Translations under genes and position numbers: made by a program
Part shown: positions 1 to 11,200 of the stretch, piece by piece
Numbering within the stretch: the first letter of the stretch is position 1
Layout: every line of letters begins with the position of its first letter
Notes under the pieces: model-generated
Told to the model about the DNA's origin: nothing
Database searches by the model: none
Seen by the model: the letters and a program-made list of their open reading frames with translations, nothing else
Origin: Caprella mutica
Lineage: Eukaryota; Arthropoda; Malacostraca; Amphipoda; Caprellidae
Reading direction: 5' to 3'
NCBI GenBank assembly: GCA_947561585.1
Contig: CANNZV010001063.1
Span: 248,001-312,000 of the forward strand
Length of the DNA: 64,000 nucleotides

Positions 1-68
1 AAAGTACAAAGAAAATTGGTCACAAAGTACGGGGAGAAATTGGTCACAAAGTACGGGGATAAATGGCT
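1..68. repeat. short tandem repeat, about 23-bp unit
   Basis: Two to three copies of a unit containing ggtcacaaagtacgggga sit at the very left edge and may continue outside the window. No gene is visible in 69-336, which is AT-rich single-copy-looking sequence. Confidence 0.7.
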
Positions 69-336
69 CAAAAGATAAGTCAAATTATCGGTGCTACTTT
101 TTTCACTTCATTTTACAATATCAACTAATAGACATAGCTACATCATTTGGACACATTCTATACGAATTTACATTATGAACCACGTTGATAAATTAATTAG
201 TCTTTAAAGAAAAGGGTAAAGGTGCACTTAAGCTTCGACTGAGATCGTCGAAGATATACTTCCCCTTCTGTTATTTTATTAAATATCATCAATTAAATAT
301 AAAATATAGTAGGTATTGTAGTTATATTTGAAAATA

Positions 337-447
337 TGTTTCTACGTTCTTACATGGTTGGCAACACTGGTTGGCAATTGCGTACGTGGTGGCTGTGTCA
401 CTTTGGGAGTTAGTCTCGTACGTGGTGGCTGTGTCACTTAGCTCCGT
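337..447 (+). repeat. LTR-like segment, copy 1
   Basis: This stretch (gtttctacgttct, acatggttggcaa, then gtacgtggtggctgtgt twice) is repeated in the same orientation around 1538-1650, on the other side of the integrase relic. Direct repeats flanking a retroelement coding region are what remains of long terminal repeats. The outer LTR ends could not be fixed. Confidence 0.55.
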
Positions 448-1521
448 TGGATCTAACTCGTGACCAGGTGAAACGTGAAATCGAAGGATGCGAAGAATGT
501 CTTCCTATAGATCCTTCAAGAAGGGTTGAGAACCTTGTTGAACGAGGTGACTTAGCCGTGGAAAGGGACTGGCATCGTGTAGCTGCGCATGTCACGCACT
601 ACAACGATGTACATTATCTTTCCATCGTTGATTGTGGCCCATCGAGGTTCACAATTTGGCGAAGGTTGTCGAGTGAGTCGGCAGCTAGTATTATGACCAA
701 TCTTCAGCAAGTGGTGATTGAGCATGGACCTTTTGCCGAATTGTTGTTAGACAACTCATCGGCCGAATTGTTGTTAGACAACTCATCGGCAACTTCCCCC
801 TGGGATTGGGGAATCTCTTTGCGATTCCGTGCCGCTTACGCCCCTAGTGGAAATGGAAGAGTAGAGAGAAACCATCGTATGATCAAGAGGATCGCAGCAC
901 GGAGTAGAATTTCCCCAGAGGTTGCGACATTTTGGTATAATGTCACACCTCGGAAAGGTGTTGAGGATGCATCTGTTCCATATCGTAAGATTTTCAAACA
1001 CCCTTGGAGGGTGCCTTACGATATCAACCAGGAGGTTGAAGTAGAGGGGAAAATGTAAATTTTTTCATTGGTGACGAGGTGTGGGTTAGCCCGTGATGCC
1101 CTTGTGCACCAAGCACTGGACTCGTGAAAGAGTTACTAATGTGCAATCCAACCATGTTGTATGTGTGGATGGCATGCCTAGGCATGTCCGTGACGTAAGG
1201 AAACGTCGAGGCTCCGAGGAAGAGACTCCTGAGTACGAGTCGGATGATGGTGAACCGATGGTTTACCATGCTCAAGCTGAAACTGAATTTACCAGTGGAT
1301 CAGTAGATCAGGTGCAGCCAGTGACTGAGCCGGTCACTCAGTCTGATGAGTAAGAACTGCCTGTGACTGAAAATCAGTCGTCTGAGTCTGATGACTCAAA
1401 CTCTGGTAGATCTGAGGAAGTTGGTGAAGCTGCCAGGGCCCTCATGGAGGAGCCAAGACGATCGGGAAGGATTCGTCTCCAACCTGATTGGTTGGCTGAC
1501 TATGTCCTACGAGTTCTCTAA
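447..1521 (+). pseudogene. Gypsy-type retrotransposon integrase relic
   Basis: The first frame (447-1058) carries a CxxC (CEEC), then an integrase catalytic core: VDCGPSRFT with the first Asp, LLLDNSSA with the second, and SGNGRVERN with the Glu. It resembles Ty3/Gypsy integrases. A 27-bp tandem duplication near 735-788 repeats the segment around the second Asp. The frame is lost near 1052 and resumes at 1093 (HWTRERVT, VCVDGMPRHVRDVRKR), then hits a stop at 1351-1353. A final piece (RRSGRIRLQPDWLADYV) ends near 1521. Protease, reverse transcriptase and RNase H are absent: the LTR-like segment runs straight into integrase, so most of the element was deleted. It is non-functional as it stands. 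Confidence 0.85.
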
Positions 1522-1537
1522 GGAAGTAGAGGAATAG

Positions 1538-2000
1538 GTTTCTACGTTCTCACATGGTTGGCAATAGCACGGCACCACGTGGCTCTTAATGAGATTCAGT
1601 CGGCATTGAGATCTTGTACGTGGTGGCTGTGTTACTGAGCTCCGAGCATCTCAGGCCATCTTGGATTGGCAATAGAGTGTGAAAAAGTAACGTTTCGTTA
1701 CTTGTCTAAAGGTAGGCGGTGTAAGTACCTCTTTTGTACTAGCGTTAGTTTTGCTTTAGAAGTAAACTACGCAGTGTTTATTTTGCTGTAAAAGCAAGCA
1801 AGTTGCGGCTTGTGTTTTGTTTTATGTTTTTTGCTTCCTAAAACCACTTGTGCGTTTGCATACTTATAGTGCAACCGGTTGTCATTATCACGGTTGTGGG
1901 TCACAACCAGGCGTGCGTTGGCCGGCTGTAAGGGTTGGTTTGGAGGCCGTGTAAGAGTTCTGGGAACTCGCAACTGGGTTGCCATTACAGGTATCATAGG
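1538..2000 (+). repeat. LTR-like segment, copy 2 (3' side)
   Basis: It starts with the sequence shared with 337-447 and continues into about 350 bases that have no partner upstream. This is consistent with a 3' LTR whose 5' partner is truncated. The right boundary is uncertain; no clean TG...CA end or target duplication was seen. Confidence 0.45.
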
Positions 2001-2274
2001 TAGTTAATACTTAGTTATAATTTTGCAGTCTTATTGCATTTTCCTCTTGTTTTCTGGTAAAATAAAGAAGATTTGGACAAAAAAGAAGATTTGAAGCACT
2101 GTTTGATTATAAAATAATTAATAATATGAACTAAAATAATTTGAAGCACTGTTTGAAACGATAATCATGTTATATAAGAAAACGATCATGTTATATTTTT
2201 ATGTTAAATAAAAAGGAAATTATGCTATTAAAAAAGTCAATGCAAGTATTCTTATTTAATTTTCTATTAATTAG

Positions 2275-3490
2275 CGCCAATACGGGCATAGCCCCGCACT
2301 TAGTGAACAAGTCCAATTATCTCTAAAACTATTACAGATAGAGAAGATCTGTAGGATGCAAAAGAAAGAAGTAGTCACTTATTTTATACATACAAAACGG
2401 CTTAGCCCTATGACCAATGAGTTAATAGTTATTCAACTTTTTCTAAAAAAATTGCTACCCTAGCAAACAGGGCATTATCCTGCACTGCGGGGTAATGCCC
2501 TGCACAACTTGGAAACTAATAGATCAATCCAAACTTGGATTACATCATCATAAAGAGCAGCTTCTAAACTCTTAGAAACAATGTTAAAAGTACGCTAGTA
2601 CAACACTTGGAAATAACGTCATGTGTTTGAACAAGTAACACCTATGAAAGTTAAGAGGCTCAATATTGAACTAGCTACCTGAAAATATAATATTGAGCCA
2701 CCTCAATATTGAGTCACCTGAAAATATAAATCTCGCATAATTTACTATTACGAAAAAGTTATAAGTTAAAATATACTTTAAATGTTGCACAAACATCAGA
2801 AAATATTTCAAGTTCATTTCTGTGCAGTCAGATTCACGTTACAGACAAGATTTTATTTTATATTACGTTTTTTGTTGGTGCATAATTACTCCTGCATAAT
2901 AAAAGTTCAGGCAGGGCATCTTTTTGCACATACACTACACACTGTATGTATACACACTACACACTATGTATACACACCACACAATGTATGTATACACGCT
3001 ACACAATTATCTATGGTTATTATATCTTATCATGCTGAAAATTCAACACTTTATTATACTGTAAAAGTGCGGGATAATGCCCTGCATATTTTTTTCTTGC
3101 CGGGCAAATCCCCGCACTACTTTGTTGCCATGTAGTCAATTTTTGGCTGACCTCAAACAAAAAAAGTAGTTAGTATATTAAAGTACACTAATTACCCTAT
3201 AATATATCACAAACGAGATCAAATTTGTTTGAGAATTGTGGATTCTGCAGCAAATTTTGCAAAACTATCTGATTTTACGAATGCAAATGTTTGGTGCAAA
3301 ATTTTATAGTGTCATATTTAAAAAAAATTAAAATACTTACCGAAACCTAACATGGATAATATTATTTGTCCCAAGGGTTGGAGCCCTGCTATTTCCAATG
3401 CCGTAAACAGAAATTTAAATTTCCAAATATTTTTGGGGGGTGCGGGGTAATGCCCGCACATTCCAGGTGCGGTGGAATTACCCGCGTTGA
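2275..3490. repeat. scattered GC-rich palindromic motif in AT-rich DNA
   Basis: A near-palindromic motif of the form GTGCGGGGTAATGCCCGCAC or half of it recurs near 2278-2300, 2476-2512, 2910-2928, 3066-3118 and 3437-3485, in otherwise very AT-rich sequence. A 22-bp tandem (tacacactacacactatgta) lies at 2928-3009. No supported gene is present between 2000 and 3950. Confidence 0.5.
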
Positions 3491-3951
3491 CGCTACATCT
3501 ATTCATTTTAAGTATCATGATACAACATTTTCAATATTAAATGTAAAATATAACATAAGAGGAAGAATAGCTTCGACGATTTCAGTTGAAGCTTTAGTGC
3601 AACCTTACCAAGAAAATTATAAATAGTCCTTTAGACACTAGATGGCGCTGACACATATTTTATTGACGAATATCATTAACACAAAGGAAACAAGCATGAA
3701 CAGAACGTAATCTCTTCGTCGGAAAGTGGCGTAATTATATAATATAAGGATTTTAAAAATCAAATATCTCAATGTTATTCTATAATTGATGTTCCACAAG
3801 AAGATAATTTACATTTAAATCAGAGTATTTTGAAAAGTATAACATATTCTGGTAAAAAAATATTCCACACACGTTCAAAAGGCGCAAAGTAGTAGTTACT
3901 ATTGCAGAGAGATTATTGTAACACTTTGGCACTTGTTCTTAGGTCTCAATT

Positions 3952-5076
3952 ACCTTAGTATTTTGAGTCAATTAGCTACCTGAGTATTTTGAGTCAATTA
4001 GCTACCTTGGTATTTTGAGTCAATTAGCTACCTGAGTATTTTGAGTCAATTAGCTACCTTGGTATTTTGAGTCAATTAGCTACCTGAGTATTTTGAGTCA
4101 ATTAGCTACCTTGGTATTTTGAGTCAATTAGCTACCTTAGTATTTTGAGTCAATTAGCAACATTGGTATTTTGAGTCAATTAGCTACATTGGTATTTTGA
4201 GTCAATTAGCTACCTTGGTATTTTCAGTCAATTAGCTACCTTGGTATTTTGAGTCAATAAGCTACCTTGGTATTTTGAGTCAATTAGCTACCTTAGTATT
4301 TTGAGTCAATTAGCAACATTGGTATTTTGAGTCAATTAGCTACATTGGTATTTTGAGTCAATTAGCTACATTGGTATTTTGAGTCAATTAGCTACCATGG
4401 TATTTTGAGTCAATTAGCTACCTTGGTATTTTGAGTCAATTAGCTACCTTGGTATTTAGAGTCAATTAGCTACCTTGGTATTTTGAGTCAATTAGCTACC
4501 TTGGTAATTTGAGTCAATTAGCTACCTTGGTATTTCGAGTCAATTAGCTACCTTGGTATTTTGAGTCAATTAGCTACCTGAGTATTTTGAGTCAATTAGC
4601 TACCTTGGTATTTTGAGTCAATTAGCTACCTTGGTATTTTGAGTCAATTAGCTACCTTGGTATTTTGAGTCAATTAGCTACCTTGGTATTTTGAGTCAAT
4701 TAGCTACATTGGTATTTTGAGTCAATTAGCTACCTGAGTATTTTGAGTCAATTAGCTACCTTGGTATTTTGAGTCAATTAGCTACATTGGTATTTTGAGT
4801 CAATTAGCTACCTGAGTATTTTGAGTCAATTACCTGAGTATTTTGAGTCAATTATCTACCTGAGTATTTTGAGTCAATTATCTACCTGAGTATTTTGAGT
4901 CAATTATCTACCTGAGTATTTTGAGTCAATTATCTACCTGAGTATTTTGAGTCAGTTAGCTACCTGAGTATTTTGAGTCAATTATCTACCTGAGTATTTT
5001 GAGTCAATTATCTAACTGAGTATTTTGAGTCAATTAGCTACCTGAGTATTTTGAGTCAATTACCTGAGTATTTTGC
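3952..5076. repeat. 26-bp minisatellite made of an MTO1 exon end plus splice donor
   Basis: About 43 copies. On the minus (gene) strand each unit has the tail AAAATACTCAG (variant AAAATACCAAG) followed by GTAGCTAATTGACTC. The MTO1 exon at 5064-5209 ends in exactly AAAATACTCAG, followed by its donor GTAATTGACTC, so the exon boundary is the first unit of the array. Two units near 4829 and 5064 lack four bases (22-bp form). The array fills the start of the MTO1 intron. Confidence 0.95.
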
Positions 5077-5209
5077 TCTCTATGGAAGGGCAGTACCTCG
5101 GCCCTGTCACCTCCTCCTTGACATGGTGGTTGAGGTGCATGCTCTCCCTTATCACCTCCTCTATGGTGGTGGGGGTGTGAGTCATGTGAACATTCAGCTG
5201 CTCTGACGG
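5064..5209 (-). CDS. MTO1: MTO1 exon: NVHMTHTP to CPSIESKIL
   Basis: 146 bp, beginning in phase 0 after a tttttttcag acceptor and ending in phase 2 (AG) at CTCAG before GTAATT. It encodes [20 protein letters not shown], then HLNHHVKEE and [13 protein letters not shown]. The motif [11 protein letters not shown] is a hallmark of MnmG/MTO1. Both ends carry arrays: its donor is repeated to the left and its acceptor to the right. Confidence 0.95.
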
Positions 5210-8200
5210 CTGAAAAAAAAGGGGTGGCATTGAAAGGCTGCAAGGGAAGGGGTGGCATTGAAAGGCTGCAAGGGAAGGGATGGCATTGAAAGGCTGCTAG
5301 GGAAGGGGTGGCATTGAAAGGCTGCAAGGGAAGGGGTGGCATTAAAAGGCTGCAAGGGAAGGGGTGGCATTAAAAGGCTGCAAGGGAAGGGGTGGCATTA
5401 AAAGGCTGCAAGGGAAGGGGTGGCATTAAAAGGCTGCAAGGGTAGGGGTGGCATTAAAAGGCTGCAAGGGAAGGGTTGGCATTGAAAGGGTGCAAGGGAA
5501 GGGTTGGCATTGAAAGGCTGCAAGGGAAGGGGTGGTATTAAAAGGCTGCAAGGGAAGGGGTGGCATTAAAAGGCTGCAAGGGAAGGGTTGGCATTGAAAG
5601 GCTGCAAGGGAAGGGGTGGTATTAAAAGGCTGCAAGGGAAGGGGTGGCATTAAAAGGCTGCAAGGGAAGGGTTGGCATTGAAAGGGTGCAAGGGAAGGGT
5701 TGGCATTGAAAGGCTGCAAGGGAAGGGATGGCATTGAAAGGCTGCTAGGGAAGGGGTGGCATTGAAAGGCTGCAAGGGAAGGGGTGGCATTAAAAGGCTG
5801 CAAGGGAAGGGGTGGCATTAAAAGGCTGCAAGGGAAGGGGTGGCATTAAAAGGCTGCAAGGGAAGGGGTGGCATTAAAAGGCTGCAAGGGTAGGGGTGGC
5901 ATTAAAAGGCTGCAAGGGTAGGGGTGGCATTAAAAGGCTGCAAGGGAAGGGTTGGCATTGAAAGGGTGCAAGGGTAGGGGTGGCATTAAAAGGCTGCAAG
6001 GGAAGGGGTGGCATTAAAAGGCTGCAAGGGAAGGGTTGGCATTGAAAGGGTGCAAGGGAAGGGTTGGCATTGAAAGGCTGCAAGGGAAGGGGTGGTATTA
6101 AAAGGCTGCAAGGGAAGGGGTGGCATTGAAAGGCTGCAAGGGAAGGGGTGGCATTGAAAGGCTGCAAGGGAAGGGGTGGCATTAAAAGGCAGCAAGGGAA
6201 GGGGTGGCATTTATATAAACTTCTTTGTTTATATAAAGGCTTAAATTGGTTGTCACTGTATACAATTTTTTCATTAAAATTGAATATCCTTATAGTTATT
6301 TAAAAAATATTCTCCTTAATTTTCTATTTAGATATTTCAAAAATTGTGTGCAGTGAAAAAAATGATAAAATTAGTGCCCGAGTCTATTATTTCAGAGGCA
6401 CACAGGTAGTTGTTTAATTCCTCCCGAACATTACCTCAAATAAACATAGTTTAGACCTCAATATTAATTGAGCAGAAGCACTCTGACGATCAGTTCTGAC
6501 GATATCGTCAGTGCGAAAAATCGCTCGAATACGCATCCATAGTAATCGTACCCTAATAGAGAATAACTCAAACAATTACATATTACGGAGAATGTGAATA
6601 TCAATAGCTTTTGACCATTTCAAATCAGTAGTCAAAACTACTGTAATTCAATGAATAAATTAATTACGACACTGAATGTGTTTGTATTGAGCTAGAAGTA
6701 CTTTTTAAATATTTCTTCACTTGGAATTATTTAAATATTTCCTATAACTTTGTATTGATTGTAATTTTCATTGTCAATTAATACACATTTTTTCAATCTT
6801 CATTAAACACCAAACTAGCTATGTGTTAAAGTTTGAGTTGAGGCAAAAATAAACTTTTACTATAACTTCTTTATATTGGATTGTACTGGCGTAAGTAGGT
6901 AGCTCACTTTTAATATTATTTGAGATTACTGAAGCGGTTTCATGTATCCATATCTTGGATTGTAAGAAAAATAAACTAATTAAACCTCAACACGCTATAT
7001 ACCTACCCTTAAAAATTAGAAAACAATTAGGACTACTGACTGTTTATATTGAAAAGAATATTGGAATTAGCCGAAAAGAAAGAGAAGTTGAAATCTCCTT
7101 GACTCACATCTATATCTACAGCTGTGTTCATGAATGAGAAAGGAGTAGGAGTGGCATCAGGGTGATGTGCCGTGCAAACTGAGAAATCTATTGATGATTT
7201 CAGGAGACGGGGCGGAGTACCTGCAATAAATAGGAAAGTTACGGAGTATTAGAAATTCAGAAAATATTCATTATGGGCTTATAGTGTAGCTATTTTTACC
7301 AAAAAATTTACTGAAATTTACGTAATTTATAATACACTACATCTGTTTGAGTACGTGACTTGCAGCAACTTTATTCAGAAACAGTTGACCTATAAGATTG
7401 AAAATTAACAACTTTTTCGAAATCAGGTCGAATTTATTATGCCAAAACTATTTATCGAAAATTCAAAACTGGTTTTAGAATTATCAATCCTTGATTTATA
7501 ATGGGATAGTTAGTTATTAATTCGACATACTTTCTCGGATATGGAATTTCGTAAAACATATCAATAGTGTTCTGTAAGATCACAGGGAGGAAATGGGCAA
7601 ATTTTAGCTCAACAGAGTTGGCTAATATTTCCGGCTTGTGGTCTTACAGAACACTATTGATTTATTTTACGAAATTCAATAGAGTTTTGAAATATTCGAA
7701 TATAAATTTATAATAGAATAGAAAAGATTTTAATTCAAATCGTTACCTTCAATTCTAAGTAAACAGACGCTTTCGAAGCGGACAAACCCGATCTGGCAGT
7801 GTCTACAGAGGTACGACCCATACCACTAGAGGGACCATTCGTGGTTCCAGAGGATTCCTCTCAGGAAGAAATAATTACATATTTCCTAACGGGTGTGACC
7901 AAAAAACTCAACCAGGGTAGAAATTACATGAAAGTTGTCACCTCTTTCAAAAAACGTGGTACTATTAAAAATATGTACCTTCAGAGGAAGAGGCTAAACT
8001 CAGGCCCGTTAAAGTTATCCATGTCAAGATCTGTCAAAAAAACTTAAATCTTGTACAAAATACCTCAAAACGCGTGCTCATCTTTAGGCTACAAGAAGAC
8101 AAATTGAGTATCTGGTTGATGAGATGGAATGAAACAAAGCTAGATTCTATAGCTCATATCTTCTCAGATGGAAAAATATAAAAAAAAACTTTTACCTATG

Positions 8201-11200
8201 ACAATACCTCTCTAATCGGATGGGGTGTTTACATCGAAAATATATCATGGATAGCGTAAAATTGGGGTTATCGGTACCAGAAATAGAATTTAAAGCCATT
8301 CTTCTTCCAGTTTAAATCAATCTCATTCAGGAGAACACTATGGTACAAATTACACAGATAGTTTTGCTACTGATTCCTCCCAAAAAAATTAACTGATCCA
8401 AAAAGTCACCACTCCCTGACTGCACTCCTTCTAGCCTTGATCAAAATATTCCAGACAAAGAGAATGATAGTAGATCCAGTGAGAATTCAGGGACCTGAAG
8501 GTTGCTTCGAACGTCATCTCGAGACACGAACTCTTTCCAGAAGAATAGACACTGAAGAACTGGTATCGCAACACACCATTAGAAGTGAATTTAATGATAA
8601 CACAATAGAACAAACTTCTGCAGAGTTATATAACCCATCTAGTCATTCAAAAGCCTCGAATTTGGACATAAAGAATTGGAATTGGAACAAATGGACAAAA
8701 TTGTAAATCATTCTCTCACCTGCAATGATTCTATGGATTCTGGAACAACTTTGAAGCTTCAAGGGAGAAACAAGATTGATCACTAAAGTGTCGAAAATTC
8801 ATCCTCTTTTCCCAATGATTAGTAGCCAAATGAAGACTTTAGCTTTGCAACATCCTCCATATAAACAAGTTTGCCATATCAGAGTAGAAGATTCTGCACA
8901 CTGATGCTGTCCATTGACCTTGACTGCATATCTTTTCGGTGCCTTTAATAGTTGATAATATGAACCAATGAAGTAGCAGATATACTGATTGGTGCATACC
9001 GTGTATCTACTATTCACCATCAAGTGGCTTGCAAAGCATTCTAATCTTAGCTGTTAGTATCTGGCAGAGAAATCACGGATAATGGTGTACTTAGAGGTCA
9101 CAAACAACTGGAAACCAACACCATCCTGAATTATAAAATTGTATTGAGTCTAACTCTCACCATTCTTTCGAACCTTAACTTCAACGATTAGCAATTCAAA
9201 GAAATAACCAAGACCTTCCTTCTGGAGAAACCACCAAATAATAAATATATTCCAGAATTATTATTATTAATGTGAGAATCCCTGCGCGCCGTTGTGAGGC
9301 GAGCAGGAGAAAAACCCTTACATCGAATATTTCTTTATTCAAAAGCTAAAGACAAATTGGGCATAAAAGCAACAGCAACAAAAAGTTATATTATATAACA
9401 AAATTCGTGCGCGGAAAATTGCAACTGGGAAGATTGCCCCCGGGAAAACTGCCACAATAAATACATTAGCATTCAAACTAAAAATATATCTATATAGACT
9501 TCAATCAATTTCTTAGTTCCTCTTTTCTATCCGTAAATATAGATGTCAATTTTGTTTGATAATTTACTTTTATAAATCACTGATAGCTCTGCAATTTAAC
9601 TTCAGAATGAATAAAATTTTGAGGATGTACCTTATCATTATTAAAATTGGTTTTGTATTAAAAATTTTATTTACAAGAAAACACTTCCAACATTTCGACT
9701 ATTTACAGTCATCTTCGGGATCTGAATCATAAAATGATAATTTTAATAATAAATATTTTAATACAAAATAAATTTTGATAATGATAAAGTATATCATCTC
9801 AATGTCATTCATTCTGAAGTCAAAGTGCAATGCTATGAGTGATTTATATGATTATATCAACAAACTTGACGGTGAAGATGGTAAAAGACTCGTTAGAAGT
9901 TACCAAAATACGATACACAAGTATGAAAAAACTAATATGGCAACTCAAATGCTAGATTTATCATTTTTTTCCTAAATTTCTTCGCTTAAAATTATATCGA
10001 AAATGTATAGAAGTTAACAAGTAAAGAAGTAAAATATTTCATAATTGTTGAAATATTTTCTTGTAAATAAATATTTAATACAAAATAAATTTTAATAATG
10101 ATAAGGTAAGTATATCCTTTCAATTTTATTCATTCAAATTTAGTTTCCATAATTATGATCACCAAGCTACCATGCAACGTAACTATTTATCCTTAGCCAC
10201 TTGCTTGTCTCACTTCTACTCCAGGGATCCTTGTATTTGTCTTTTTGTTGGTTATATTCCAAGCAGATCTTCCTCTTCTAAACAAATAAATTAATTTAAG
10301 TCTCCTTATTCATTCCTCTTTCAATCATAGTTACTCCAGTAATGTTCTGCTGAGAACTTCTACCTCCATTTGTTACCTTCGCAGAATGCGGGAAGGTTAT
10401 ATTATTGACGGCATTTATTTATTTATCATCTTGTTATTCGCATAACTGAAAAAGTGTCCAACCAAATTGTCTGAAATTTAGTGAAACGATTGACCAGTGA
10501 CCTGCTGGTAGAATTTGGGGAGTGACCCGGTCAAAGGTCAAGGTCATGGTCATTTTTAACTCAAAAGTATGGAACCATATTGCATGAAACGTGGTGGGAC
10601 GATTGGTCACTATCCAGTCACCGGTTTATTAGATTTTGGTAGCAAACGGATAAGCGGTGGCGAATGCATGCACTCTACCGAGTGCACGTAATCTAGTTCA
10701 CTATATATTAGGTAGGGATATTTAATCCCGAAATTCTATATGTTTCAAAATCTAAATTAATTAGTATCGTATCTAACTTTACATTCTATTAGCAAACTCG
10801 CAAATTCATCCAGTTTATTAATACTAGCTAATTACTAAACTCACTAAAAAAATAATTGACTCTTATATTTTTTAGTTTAAATGTTAATGTATTATATAGT
10901 GGCAATTTTCCGGGTGGCAATTATCCCAGAGTTGCAATTTTCCCAGAGGCAATTTTCCCAAAGTGGTAATTTTCCTACAGTGGCAATCTTCCCACAGTGG
11001 AAATCTTCCCACAGTGACAATCTTCCCAGTGGCAATTTTCCCACAGTGGCAGTTTTCACAGGAGCAATCTTCCCAATGGCAATTTTCCCACAGTGGCAGT
11101 TTTCACAGGAGCAATCTTCCCAATGGCAATTTTCCCACAGTGGCAGTTTTCACAGGAGCAATCTTCCCAATGGCAATTTTCCCACAGTGGCAATTTTCCC

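Noticed and set aside
5426..6210. Minus-strand proline-rich frames ([11 protein letters not shown] repeats)
   Set aside because: Intronic acceptor array upstream of an MTO1 exon; the same array is open in several frames.
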